In this document: positions 39,014 to 47,401 of the stretch, piece after piece
How positions within the stretch are numbered: the stretch's first letter is position 1
Layout: every line of letters starts with the position of its first letter
From: Microbacterium luteum
GTDB lineage: Bacteria; Actinomycetota; Actinomycetes; Actinomycetales; Microbacteriaceae
Assembly (NCBI RefSeq): GCF_015277875.1
Contig: NZ_CP063814.1
Span: forward strand, 1,178,001 to 1,242,000
Reading direction: 5' to 3'
Length of the DNA: 64,000 nt
Translations under genes and position numbers: made by a program
Notes under the pieces: generated by a model
The model's input: the letters and a program-made list of their open reading frames with translations, nothing else
What the model was told of the DNA's origin: nothing
The model's database searches: none

Positions 39014-40750
39014 GAGGCTGTCGCATGAATCTGCATGGGTCCGGATGAGCCGGGGCGGCGGGGCTGGGTGGCCCCGTCGTTCAGGCGGTGGTCGCGGTGC
39101 GGAGTTTGAGGAGGTTGTGGGCGCTGCAGATCAGCCGCCATTCTGCGTGGACGGCGGGCATTCCTCGTCGTGTGAAGCGTCGGTAGCCGAGGTTGGCTTT
39201 GACGTTTCCGAAGACGGGTTCGATGCTGTGCTGCCGTTTCCGGTAGGCCTCTGACCCTGTTTCGGTGGCGAGCTTGGCGTCCATGGCCCGGCGGGCGATC
39301 TCCGGCTCGACACCTTCGCCTCGGACGTGGGCGAGCATGGCCTTGACCCGCCCCTGGGAGACCTGGAGTTCGTCGATCGCGGCCCGCTGGGAGATCTCTC
39401 CTCGGGCGAGCTTCTCGATCACGGGCATCCATTCGTCGGGTTCGGGTTGGGCGGTGCGGGCTTGCCGTGGCCCGTCTTTGCCGAAGTAGCGTTTGGTCAT
39501 GTCTCTAACCCAGGTGTAAGAGACGCCGAGGATGTCCCCGGCCTGCCGCAGGGACAGCTCCCCGCGGTTCACCTTCGCCAGGATGGCGAGCTTGTCATCA
39601 TCGGGGGTCTCGCCTCGACGCCAGGCCGGTTTCCGCGTCGCGATCAACACGTCCGCGCCGACATCGGCAGTGCCGCTGGCTGCCGTCCAATAGCCCGCGT
39701 CCGCGACGAACGTGCCGACCTTCCCGGCGCCGGTCTCGGCGAGGTTCTCCATGACTGCTTGGGTCATCGGGATGAAGTGGGGCTGGTCGTTCGCGGTCGC
39801 TGTGACCTCCGCGGCCACGACGATCTGCCCCGCCGTCGCGGCGGTCTGGGCGTTATAGCCCTGCATCACCCCTGCGCCATTGGTGGCGATGATCCGCGAG
39901 TGCGGATCGGTCGTGTTCGCCCTCCGCGGCAGCGCCCGCCGCGCCGGCTCCTTCAACGGCTTCGGCCCTCTCAGACCCTTCCCGGTAGCGGCTTCCTTCG
40001 CCGCCCGCTCCGCGACCCGCGCCTCGTAGTCCCGCGCCGGCTGACCCTCCAGCTCTGCCAGCGCCGCCCGGATCCGGCCCCGCCGACCCTGCCCGCCGGC
40101 CCAGTCGTCCGGCAGCTCGGACCCCGAGCGATCCCCGAGCTGCTCGTCCTCCGCGGCGTCGGTGGCGGCCGCCTCGGCCAGGACCGCAGCTGCCAGCTCG
40201 TCGCGGGTGCGGTTGGCGAAGTACGACGCGTCCGCTTCGATCTTCGTCCCGTCGATCGCGACCAGTCCTGCGTCCACCAGCCCGGCCTTCACGCAGAGCC
40301 CGAGGACCTGGGAGAACAGCCCTGCGATCGCGTCCTGGTGACGCGCCCGGAACCGCGCCAACGTCGCGTGATCGGGGGACTGGTTCACCGCGATCACCCG
40401 GTAGGCGACGTCCTCGACCAGGCGCTTCTCGATCCGACGGGAGGAGCGCTCCCCGGTGCAGTACGCGTAGATCAGCACACCGAGCATCATCTCCGGGTCG
40501 TAGACGGCCCCGCCGCGCCCGTCGGCGCGGAACGCGGCGTAGAACGCCGTCAGATCCAACTCCGCGACCACATCGATCACGAAGAACGCCAGATGATCCT
40601 CCGGCAACCAATCCCGCACCGACGGCGGCAGCAGAAACCCCTGATCCCGATCACCCGAACGCACATTCACGACCATACTTAATCATCCCTGATCAGCCAT
40701 AAACCCGCCTCAGGCGCGCCCGATCACCTGCAGATTCATGCGACAGCCTC
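39014..40750 (-). mobile_element. Complete IS1182-family insertion sequence
   Basis: A 1737-bp element with 22-bp perfect terminal inverted repeats. The left end starts GAGGCTGTCGCATGAATC at 39014-39035; the right end is its exact complement at 40729-40750. It is flanked by a 4-bp direct repeat ATCT (39010-39013 and 40751-40754), the target-site duplication. One transposase gene fills nearly all of it. Intact ends, perfect repeats and an uninterrupted gene point to a recent, possibly still active, insertion. Confidence 0.95.
39081..40676 (-). CDS. IS1182-family DDE transposase
   Basis: A 531-residue transposase. The N-terminal DUF772 domain (DREQ-like start, then YDPEMMLGVLIYAYCTGERSSRRIEKRL) is followed by the catalytic triad: Asp142 (VAIDGTKIEAD), Asp326 (FVADAGYW) and Glu486 (HSIEPVFGNVKANLGYRRF). 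Between the second Asp and the Glu lies an insert with two helix-turn-helix-like units (372-398 GELSLRQAGDILGVSYTWVR and 427-453 GEISQRAAIDELQVSQGRVK). A charged region at 170-250 separates the first Asp from the rest. The frame is intact and the ATG lies close to the right end. Confidence 0.94.
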   Translation of the reverse strand: MVVNVRSGDRDQGFLLPPSVRDWLPEDHLAFFVIDVVAELDLTAFYAAFRADGRGGAVYDPEMMLGVLIYAYCTGERSSRRIEKRLVEDVAYRVIAVNQSPDHATLARFRARHQDAIAGLFSQVLGLCVKAGLVDAGLVAIDGTKIEADASYFANRTRDELAAAVLAEAAATDAAEDEQLGDRSGSELPDDWAGGQGRRGRIRAALAELEGQPARDYEARVAERAAKEAATGKGLRGPKPLKEPARRALPRRANTTDPHSRIIATNGAGVMQGYNAQTAATAGQIVVAAEVTATANDQPHFIPMTQAVMENLAETGAGKVGTFVADAGYWTAASGTADVGADVLIATRKPAWRRGETPDDDKLAILAKVNRGELSLRQAGDILGVSYTWVRDMTKRYFGKDGPRQARTAQPEPDEWMPVIEKLARGEISQRAAIDELQVSQGRVKAMLAHVRGEGVEPEIARRAMDAKLATETGSEAYRKRQHSIEPVFGNVKANLGYRRFTRRGMPAVHAEWRLICSAHNLLKLRTATTA

Positions 40751-41634
40751 ATCTGGGAGCAGTTCCGCGCATCCACCCCGACGCCGTCGTCGCCCCGACG
40801 GCAGTGATCAGCGGAGACGTGACGATCGGCGCCGGTTGTCAGGTTCTGCACGGTGCGGTGATCACGGCTGAGGGGGGAGCGGTCACGCTCGCGGAGAACG
40901 TCATCGTCATGGAGAACGCACTGGTGCGGGCGACGGCCACCAACCCGGTGCATGTCGGTTCCCATGTGCTCGTCGGACCCATGGCCAGCATCTCCGGAGC
41001 GGTCATCGATGACGAGGTCTTCCTCGCGACCGGAACCCGCGTGTTCAACGGAGCGCACATCGGCGCGCGCAGCGAGGTGCGCATCAATGCGGTGGTTCAC
41101 CTGCGCACGGTGCTCCCGGCGGACACCGTCGTGCCCATCGGCTGGGTGGCCGTCGGTCAGCCCCCGCAGATCCTCCCGCCCGAGCGCGACGAGCAGATCC
41201 GGCGGGCCCAGCGTGAACTGGACTTTCCCGGATACGTCTTCGGACTCGACCGGGAGACCCCAGACCTCAACTCACCGAGAGGTACGGGCGCTCCCTCGCC
41301 CGTCACGCGGACGACGAGGCTCTCTGACGCAGATCAGCCGGTGTTCTGCAGACCCGCCGAGACGCCGTTGACCGACAACAGCAGCAGGCGCTGCTGGTCG
41401 GGGTCGAGGTCGCGGCCGTTCGCGGCGTCGTCGCGCAGGGTGCGCAGCGCCCGCAGCTGGAGCAGGGACAGCGCGTCGACGTACGGGCTGCGCAGCTTGA
41501 CCGCACGCTGCAGCACGGGCTTGTTCGCCAGCAGCTCGTCGCCGTCGGTGATGCGCACGACCCACGCGCGGGTGAGCGCCATCTCCTCGCGGACCAGCGT
41601 TGCGAGCTCCTCGCGGTCGCCGAGGTCCAGGTAG
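40738..41634 (+). CDS. Gamma-carbonic-anhydrase-like hexapeptide protein, 5' end rebuilt by an IS, 3' end frameshifted
   Basis: A left-handed beta-helix protein (hexapeptide repeats such as VIMENALV and VHVGSHVLVG) of the YrdA/gamma-CA family. The insertion sequence cut the gene after codon 6. An ATG inside its right terminal repeat (40738) now starts MRQPHLGAV in place of the ancestral MRFAHLGAV, in frame and of equal length, but no good ribosome-binding site is visible. Two zinc ligands expected in VGHxxxLHG are absent (VGPMASISG), so carbonic anhydrase activity is doubtful. After about 41260 the frame leaves the family sequence: the -1 frame reads TERYGRSLARHADDEAL and stops at 41325-41327. 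The open frame continues instead for 100 codons over ppc. The gene may be decaying. Confidence 0.8.
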   Translation: MRQPHLGAVPRIHPDAVVAPTAVISGDVTIGAGCQVLHGAVITAEGGAVTLAENVIVMENALVRATATNPVHVGSHVLVGPMASISGAVIDDEVFLATGTRVFNGAHIGARSEVRINAVVHLRTVLPADTVVPIGWVAVGQPPQILPPERDEQIRRAQRELDFPGYVFGLDRETPDLNSPRGTGAPSPVTRTTRLSDADQPVFCRPAETPLTDNSSRRCWSGSRSRPFAASSRRVRSARSWSRDSASTYGLRSLTARCSTGLFASSSSPSVMRTTHARVSAISSRTSVASSSRSPRSR

Positions 41635-44009
41635 CGCATCGCGATGCGGTCGTCGGTCTTCGCGAGACTCATCGCCACGTTGTCGATGAGGGTGCGGAAC
41701 AGCGGCCACTGCTCGTAGGCTCGTCGAAGCTGACCCTCGTCGCCGACCGCCTCGAGGGCCGTTCCCAGACCGAACCAGCCGGCGAGGTTGATGCGGGCCT
41801 GCGACCACGCGAACACCCACGGGATGGCACGCAGGTCGGCCAGGGACTCGACCGACAGCCCGCGTCGCGCCGGGCGGGATCCCAGCGCCAGCAGCCCGAT
41901 CTCCTCCATCGGCGTCACCTGCGCGAACCACGGCGCGAAGCCCGGTGCGTTCACGAGCGCGGCGAAGCGGTCGCGGCTGGCGGCATCCATCGTCGCGCCG
42001 ATCGCGTGAAATCGCTCGGCGGCGTGGCGATTGGTGCGCTCCACGGAAGGCGAGGAGGCCAGGAGCATGGCGGCGGCGACCTGGTCGATATGGCGCTTGG
42101 CGATCGCCGGCTCGCCGTAGCGGGCGAAGATCACCTCGCCCTGTTCGGTGAGCTTGAACCGGCCGTCGACGGAGTGCGGCGGCTGCGCGAGGATCGCCGA
42201 GTTCGCCGGTCCGCCGCCGCGCCCGAGAGCGCCGCCGCGGCCGTGGAACAGCGTCAGCTCGATACCGGACTCCTTCGCCCAGTCCGCGATCGCCGCCTGG
42301 GCCTCGTACAGCGCAAGAGTCGCCGCGACCGGGCCCACGTCCTTCGACGAATCCGAGTACCCGAGCATGACCTCGAGCCGGTTTCCGGTTTCGCCGAGAC
42401 GGGCCGCGAACGCCGGATGCTGCACGATCTCGCGCAGGATGCCGGGCGCGGCCTGGAGATCTGCGAACGTCTCGAACAGGGGGATGACATCGAGGACGGG
42501 CGGGGTGGCGCCCTCGCCGACGGCGTAGCGGGCGAGGCGGTGCACGTTCGCGAGGTCCTCAGCCGACTGCGTGAACGACACGATGTAGCGACCTGCCGCA
42601 CGCGGACCGTAGCGGTCCTGCAGGAACTTCACCACGCGGAAGACCTCGAGCACCTCCTCGGCGAGCTCGGACCGCTCGCCGCCGGCATCGAGTTCGTCGA
42701 GCACCTTGCGGTGCACCGCGGAGTGCTGGCGCACCTCGAGTTCGGCGAGGTGGAAACCGAAGGTCTCGACCTGCCAGATCAGCTGCTGCAGCTGGCCGTA
42801 GGCCTGCCGCGGTGCGCTGGCACTGACCAGGGAGTCCTGCACCACGCGAAGGTCGGCCAGCAGCTCGTCCGGCGTCGCGTAGGCCAGATCAGCGTCACGG
42901 GTGCGGGTCGCGGCGATCTTCCGTGCCGCCAGCAGCACGACGCTGCGGTGCAGCTCGCCGGGGGAGCGCTTGGCGATGTCGCGCGCCGCATCCTCGTCGG
43001 CAGAGCGGAGCCGATGCCACAGCGACGTGACGGCGTCGCTCGGCGGCGTCGTGTCGACGTCGAGGGTGAGGGTGCGTCCGATGCGGAGGGCCGCGCGCTC
43101 GAGACCGAGCAGCACGTGCTCGCTGGCGATCTTCGCCGCCTTGCGTGTCACCGACGCCGTCACGAACGGGTTGCCGTCACGGTCGCCGCCGACCCAGGAT
43201 CCGATCCTCACGAACGGGCGCACCACGGGGGAGCGGCTTCCGGCGGCCGGTCCCTGCAGCGCATCGTCGACGCGACGGTAGACCTCCGGGATCGACGTGA
43301 ACAGGGTGTCGTCGAAGACCGCCATCACGGCGCGCACCTCGTCGGTGGGCGACGGCTTCTCGGCCCGAAGCGGGCCGGTGCGCCACAGCGTGTCGATCTC
43401 CTCGAGCATCTGCCGCTCGGTCCGCCCCTCGTCGGCGCCGTTGCGCAGCGTCGCGTCGCGTTCCTCCAGCAGCTCGGCCAGACGGCGGATGCCCGTGGAG
43501 ATCGCTCGCCGGCGTGCTTCGGTCGGGTGGGCGGTGAAGACAGGGTGGAAGCGCAGCGCCTGCAGACGCTCGAGGGCTGAATCGTCGCCGATCTCGGCGG
43601 CCAGGCGCACGAAGGCCGCAGCGACCGAGTCGGTGGCGTCCTCGCGGTCGGGGCGGCCGTCGCGCTGGCGCAGCACCCGCACGCGCTGGTGCTCCTCGGC
43701 GAGGTTGACGAGGTGGAAGTAGCAGGTGAAGGCGCGGGCGACCTCTTCGGCGCGGTCGATGCTGAAGGAGTCGGCGATCGCCTCTGCCCGGGCGAAGGCC
43801 TCCGGGGTCGCATCCGTGTATGCCTGGATCGTCGCCGCGCGCAGTCGCTCGACATCCTCGAACAGCCCGGGTGAACCGCTCTCGCGGAGCACCCGTCCCA
43901 GCAATCCGCCCAGCAGGCGCACGTCGGCGCGCATCGTGTCGGGGATCTCCTGGCCGGCTTCGTAGCGGCCGACGAGGTCGATCGCCTCGGTGTTCGTCAG
44001 TTCGCGCAT
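41334..44009 (-). CDS. ppc: Phosphoenolpyruvate carboxylase
   Basis: An 891-residue enzyme that carboxylates PEP to oxaloacetate, replenishing the TCA cycle. Catalytic segments are VFTAHPTEARRR with essential His, MLGYSDSSKDVG, and the Gly-rich loop FHGRGGALGRGGGP. The C-terminus ends LQNTG, the usual effector-site tail. Start ATG at 44009: the -10 box TAGCGT (44022-44017, minus strand) lies seven bases upstream, which indicates a leaderless mRNA. A longer frame exists but would cross that promoter. It is convergent with the gamma-CA-like gene, whose frameshifted tail overlaps its 3' end by about 300 bp. Confidence 0.96.
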   Translation of the reverse strand: MRELTNTEAIDLVGRYEAGQEIPDTMRADVRLLGGLLGRVLRESGSPGLFEDVERLRAATIQAYTDATPEAFARAEAIADSFSIDRAEEVARAFTCYFHLVNLAEEHQRVRVLRQRDGRPDREDATDSVAAAFVRLAAEIGDDSALERLQALRFHPVFTAHPTEARRRAISTGIRRLAELLEERDATLRNGADEGRTERQMLEEIDTLWRTGPLRAEKPSPTDEVRAVMAVFDDTLFTSIPEVYRRVDDALQGPAAGSRSPVVRPFVRIGSWVGGDRDGNPFVTASVTRKAAKIASEHVLLGLERAALRIGRTLTLDVDTTPPSDAVTSLWHRLRSADEDAARDIAKRSPGELHRSVVLLAARKIAATRTRDADLAYATPDELLADLRVVQDSLVSASAPRQAYGQLQQLIWQVETFGFHLAELEVRQHSAVHRKVLDELDAGGERSELAEEVLEVFRVVKFLQDRYGPRAAGRYIVSFTQSAEDLANVHRLARYAVGEGATPPVLDVIPLFETFADLQAAPGILREIVQHPAFAARLGETGNRLEVMLGYSDSSKDVGPVAATLALYEAQAAIADWAKESGIELTLFHGRGGALGRGGGPANSAILAQPPHSVDGRFKLTEQGEVIFARYGEPAIAKRHIDQVAAAMLLASSPSVERTNRHAAERFHAIGATMDAASRDRFAALVNAPGFAPWFAQVTPMEEIGLLALGSRPARRGLSVESLADLRAIPWVFAWSQARINLAGWFGLGTALEAVGDEGQLRRAYEQWPLFRTLIDNVAMSLAKTDDRIAMRYLDLGDREELATLVREEMALTRAWVVRITDGDELLANKPVLQRAVKLRSPYVDALSLLQLRALRTLRDDAANGRDLDPDQQRLLLLSVNGVSAGLQNTG

Positions 44010-44157
44010 GCGTTCAACGCTAGCGGCGTCGACGGTGTGCTCCGGACACGGGGAGGGTCGTCGGGTCCTCGCTCCCGGCGCCGGTAGACTGGGAGCTTGG
44101 TGTGCCGGGAAGTCTGGTCGGCGTCGTTCAGCGCATCCCACCAGACGAAAGGACCCG

Positions 44158-45351
44158 ATGTCCCAGTCTCCTCAGTCGCCCCCGTTCCTGTCACTGTTCC
44201 GGTCCGAGCGCTTCCCCGCGATCGTCCTGCTCGTCGCCGCTGCGGCAGGCCTCGCCGTGGCCAACTCTCCCGCTGGGCCCGCCGTCGATGACTTCATAAA
44301 CGTGTACATCGGCATCCCGGAGTTCTTCGAGCTGTCGGTGTCGCACTGGATCAAGGACGGCCTCCTCGCCCTCTTCTTCTTCGTCGTCGCCGTCGAGCTG
44401 CAGTTCGAACTCACCAGCGGCCAGCTGAACTCGGCCAAGAAGGCGTTGCAGCCGGCGATCGCCGCCGCGGGCGGCGTGATTGTCCCGATCGTCATCTACC
44501 TCGTCATCGCCCACGGCTCCGACGCGGTCAACGGCTGGCCCATCCCCACCGCGACCGACATCGCCTTCGCCCTCGGCGTGCTCGCGGTGTTCGGCAAGGG
44601 GCTCCCCTCCGCCCTCCGCGTCTTCCTGCTCGCTCTCGCGATCCTCGACGACATCGTGGGCATCATCTTCATCGCCGTGCTGTTCACGAGTGACGTCAAC
44701 TACGGCATGCTCCTGGGGGCGGCGGGGCTGGTCGTGCTGTTCGGCATCCTCTCCCGCCGCGTCGACACCCGCGCCCGCATCCCGATCACGATCGCCTTGA
44801 TCGTCATCGGCGTCGTGACGTGGGCGCTCGTGTACAAGTCGGGCGTGCACGCCACGATCGCCGGCGTCGCGCTCGGCCTCGCGATGAGCCAGCAGCCCGC
44901 CCTCCACGCTCGACACGTGCTGGAGCCCTGGGTGAACGGCCTCGTCCTCCCCGTCTTCGCGTTCTCCGCCGCGCTCGTGGTCATCCCCCAGGTGAGCGCG
45001 GGCGAGCTCTCTCCCGCCTTCTGGGGTGTGCTCGTCGCTCTGCCGGTCGGCAAGATCATCGGCATCTCGATCTTCGGATGGATCTCCCTGCGCGTCGGTC
45101 GTCGCGAGGGCCCGCCGGCGCTCACCTTCACCGACCTTCTGGCGGCGGGCTCGCTCGGTGGGATCGGGTTCACCGTCTCGCTGCTGCTGTCGGAGCTCGC
45201 CTTCGCCGAGCATCCGGAGATCCGCGATCAGGCGACGCTCGGTGTTCTCGCCGGGTCGATGGTCTCGCTCGTGCTCGCCGGTGTTCTCGTATCGTGGCGG
45301 GCATGGCACTATCGCCGTCTCGAGCAGAAGACCCCCGCGACGACCGCCTGA
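44158..45351 (+). CDS. nhaA: Na+/H+ antiporter NhaA
   Basis: A 397-residue antiporter with about 12 membrane segments. The ion-binding pair is in ALAILDDIVGIIFIAVLF (adjacent Asp residues, equivalent to Asp163/Asp164 of E. coli NhaA), and PTATDIAFALGVLAVFG precedes it. It exports Na+ for protons at alkaline pH or under salt. AAAGGA lies before the ATG at 44158; longer in-frame versions overlap ppc's promoter. The final 49 bases overlap mazG in another frame. Confidence 0.95.
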   Translation: MSQSPQSPPFLSLFRSERFPAIVLLVAAAAGLAVANSPAGPAVDDFINVYIGIPEFFELSVSHWIKDGLLALFFFVVAVELQFELTSGQLNSAKKALQPAIAAAGGVIVPIVIYLVIAHGSDAVNGWPIPTATDIAFALGVLAVFGKGLPSALRVFLLALAILDDIVGIIFIAVLFTSDVNYGMLLGAAGLVVLFGILSRRVDTRARIPITIALIVIGVVTWALVYKSGVHATIAGVALGLAMSQQPALHARHVLEPWVNGLVLPVFAFSAALVVIPQVSAGELSPAFWGVLVALPVGKIIGISIFGWISLRVGRREGPPALTFTDLLAAGSLGGIGFTVSLLLSELAFAEHPEIRDQATLGVLAGSMVSLVLAGVLVSWRAWHYRRLEQKTPATTA

Positions 45352-46052
45352 GCGATCCGCTCCGGCAAGCCGCCGACACGATGCGCGCGGTGCGTGACCG
45401 GTGCGTCTGGACGCAGCAGATCGACCATCGCGCACTCGTGCCGTATCTCGTGGAGGAGAGCGCCGAGCTCATCGACGCGATCGAGGCCGGCCCTCGGGCG
45501 GAGATGAGGGAGGAACTCGGCGACCTGCTGTGGCAGGTGCTGTTCCACGCCGAGATCGCCTCGAGGGATGCCGAGGACCCCTTCGACATCGACGACGTCG
45601 CGCGAGGGCTGACGGAGAAGATGGTGCGCCGGCACCCTCATGTGTTCGCCGGTGCCGTGGCGAACACTCCGGAAGAGGTCCTCGTGCACTGGAACGCCGC
45701 GAAGGCGGCCGAGAAGCACGAGCGGCAGTCCGTTCTCGATGGAGTATCGCACCACATGCCGTCGCTCGCGCTCGCGCAGAAGCTCGTCGGCAAGGCCGCG
45801 CAGGTGGGCGTGGGCGATTCGTCTCGCTTCGCTCGCGGGGCGACCGTCCCCCCGGTCGTTGAGCGAGGGAGCGGAGCGACCGAGACGAAACGCCCCGAGT
45901 CCGAGCACGACCTCGGCGACGCGCTGCTCGCACTCGTCGCCGTGGCCCGCGAGAACGGCTGGGACGCGGAGCGGGCCCTGCGTGAGCGCCTGCGCGGGCT
46001 CACCGCAGACGTCCGTGCGGCAGAGGGTGGGGCGGCCGACCTGGAACAATAG
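45303..46052 (+). CDS. mazG: Nucleoside triphosphate pyrophosphohydrolase MazG
   Basis: A 249-residue all-alpha NTP pyrophosphatase. The metal-binding motifs of the N-terminal MazG domain are EESAELIDAIE (51-61) and EELGDLLWQVLFHAEI (70-85), and a second, weaker copy is at HDLGDALLALVAVARENG (202-219). Residues 172-198 (SSRFARGATVPPVVERG and on) do not belong to the family. They are encoded by a palindromic repeat that entered in frame between the two MazG motifs. The ATG overlaps nhaA by 49 bp, and hisS follows after 4 bp. The enzyme removes aberrant dNTPs and limits mutagenesis. Confidence 0.93.
   Translation: MALSPSRAEDPRDDRLSDPLRQAADTMRAVRDRCVWTQQIDHRALVPYLVEESAELIDAIEAGPRAEMREELGDLLWQVLFHAEIASRDAEDPFDIDDVARGLTEKMVRRHPHVFAGAVANTPEEVLVHWNAAKAAEKHERQSVLDGVSHHMPSLALAQKLVGKAAQVGVGDSSRFARGATVPPVVERGSGATETKRPESEHDLGDALLALVAVARENGWDAERALRERLRGLTADVRAAEGGAADLEQ
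45818..45889. repeat. REP-like palindrome inside mazG
   Basis: TTCGTCTCG (45818-45826) and CGAGACGAA (45881-45889) pair perfectly. Inner segments CGCTTCGCTC and GGGAGCGGAGCG pair imperfectly, and GGTCGTTGAGCGAGG fills the loop. The pattern (cgtctcgctccgctcgctcaacgacc style) matches a dispersed actinobacterial intergenic repeat. Here it is translated in frame as about 25 residues. Confidence 0.7.
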
Positions 46053-46056
46053 CCGG

Positions 46057-47334
46057 GTGGCATCCGTGAACCCGCCGCGCGGCATGCGCGACTTCCTCCC
46101 CGCAGACAAGGCCCGCCGCGAGCGAGTGCTCGCCGTCATCCGGGAGCGCTACCGCGCCCACGGCTTCGACGAGATCGAGACCCCCGTCATGGAGGAGTAC
46201 GCGCGCCTGCATGCCGGCATCGGCGGTGACAACGAGAAGCTCGCCTTCAACGTGCTCAAGCGCGGGCTGAATGCCGAAGCGATCGTCGCGGCGGCCGAAG
46301 ACCCCGCGGCGCTCACCGATCTCGGGCTCCGCTACGACCTCACCGTCCCGCTGGCGCGCTTCTATGCGACCAACCGCGGGCAGCTCCCCACGATCTTCCG
46401 GGCGGTGCAGATCGCGCCCGTGTGGCGAGCCGAACGACCGCAGAAGGGGCGCTATCGGCAGTTCATGCAGTGCGACATCGACATCATCGGGGATGCGTCC
46501 ACCCGTGCCGAGGTGGAGCTGATCACTGCGACGCTGGACACCCTCGATGCCCTCGGGCTCGAGGGTGGCTCGGTGCGCATCAACGACCGGCGCCTGCTCG
46601 ACGCGATGCTCGAGCACTTCGGCTTTCCCGTCGAGGAGCGCCCGAGCGTTCTCATCACGATCGACAAGCTCGACAAGATCGGCCCGGACGGGGTCCGTAC
46701 CGAGTTGCTCGAGCGCTCCGGTGCGCGCGCGGCCGTCGAGGCCTTCGCGGAATTCCTTTCGCGCGAGCCGGAAGAGGCATCCGGGTTCGGCGTCGAGGCG
46801 ATCCGCGCCGCGCTGCCCGCGGGGCTGGATGGGGAGGCGGTCGCTGCGCTCGGTGAGATCGGCGCGGCCGTCGCCGCCGCGCGCGGCGCCGGTGTGGCGC
46901 TCACGTTCGATCCGTTCCTCGTGCGGGGGATGGGGTATTACACCGGCACCATCTTCGAGGTCGCGCACCCGTCGGTGCCCTACTCGCTCGGCGGCGGCGG
47001 ACGCTACGACGGCATGATCGGACGCTTCCTCGGGCAGGAGGCGCCGGCCGTCGGCTTCTCGATCGGCTTCGAGCGCATCGTCGACCTCGTCGCGGACCAG
47101 GTCGACCAGGCGACCCCGGCGATCGTGCTCGTGCACGACCGGGATGTGCCGGTCGCCGAGCTCGCCGCGCTGAAGGCCGCGTTCATCCGTCGCGGTCAGC
47201 GGGTGCGGCTCGAACAGCGACCGAGAAACCTCAAGACCCTGCTGGAGCGGGCTGCCGCGGACGGGTACTCCCACTTCGCGGCGGTGACCGCCGGGGCGCA
47301 CATCGATGACCTCGAGGTCAAACCGCTCGAGTGA
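46057..47334 (+). CDS. hisS: Histidyl-tRNA synthetase
   Basis: A 425-residue class II synthetase. Motif 1 surrounds PPRGMRDFLPADKARRE. Motif 2 is in FRAVQIAPVWRAERPQKGRYRQFMQCDID. The histidine-binding loops LVRGMGYYTGTIFEV and GGGGRYDGM, and motif 3 AVGFSIGFERIVDLV, follow. The anticodon-binding domain occupies about 330-425. The GTG at 46057 sits four bases after the mazG stop; a second GTG three codons later is possible. Nothing suggests a HisZ paralogue, because the tRNA-binding domain is present. Confidence 0.95.
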   Translation: MASVNPPRGMRDFLPADKARRERVLAVIRERYRAHGFDEIETPVMEEYARLHAGIGGDNEKLAFNVLKRGLNAEAIVAAAEDPAALTDLGLRYDLTVPLARFYATNRGQLPTIFRAVQIAPVWRAERPQKGRYRQFMQCDIDIIGDASTRAEVELITATLDTLDALGLEGGSVRINDRRLLDAMLEHFGFPVEERPSVLITIDKLDKIGPDGVRTELLERSGARAAVEAFAEFLSREPEEASGFGVEAIRAALPAGLDGEAVAALGEIGAAVAAARGAGVALTFDPFLVRGMGYYTGTIFEVAHPSVPYSLGGGGRYDGMIGRFLGQEAPAVGFSIGFERIVDLVADQVDQATPAIVLVHDRDVPVAELAALKAAFIRRGQRVRLEQRPRNLKTLLERAAADGYSHFAAVTAGAHIDDLEVKPLE

Positions 47335-47401
47335 GGCGTCTGGCCGCATTCGTTCACCGCGGCGTCAGCCCGGGTTCACGTCGACCCGGTCGAATCGGCG
47401 C

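Noticed and set aside
38997..39254. An 85-codon frame from the native gamma-CA start into the insertion sequence.
   Set aside because: Only the first six codons are host gene; the rest is antisense to the transposase. It may be translated as a by-product but is not a functional gene.
41334..41634. The last 100 codons of the gamma-CA-like frame as a genuine C-terminal domain.
   Set aside because: They are antisense to the conserved end of ppc and Arg/Ser-rich. The family-like C-terminus is in the -1 frame and stops before ppc.
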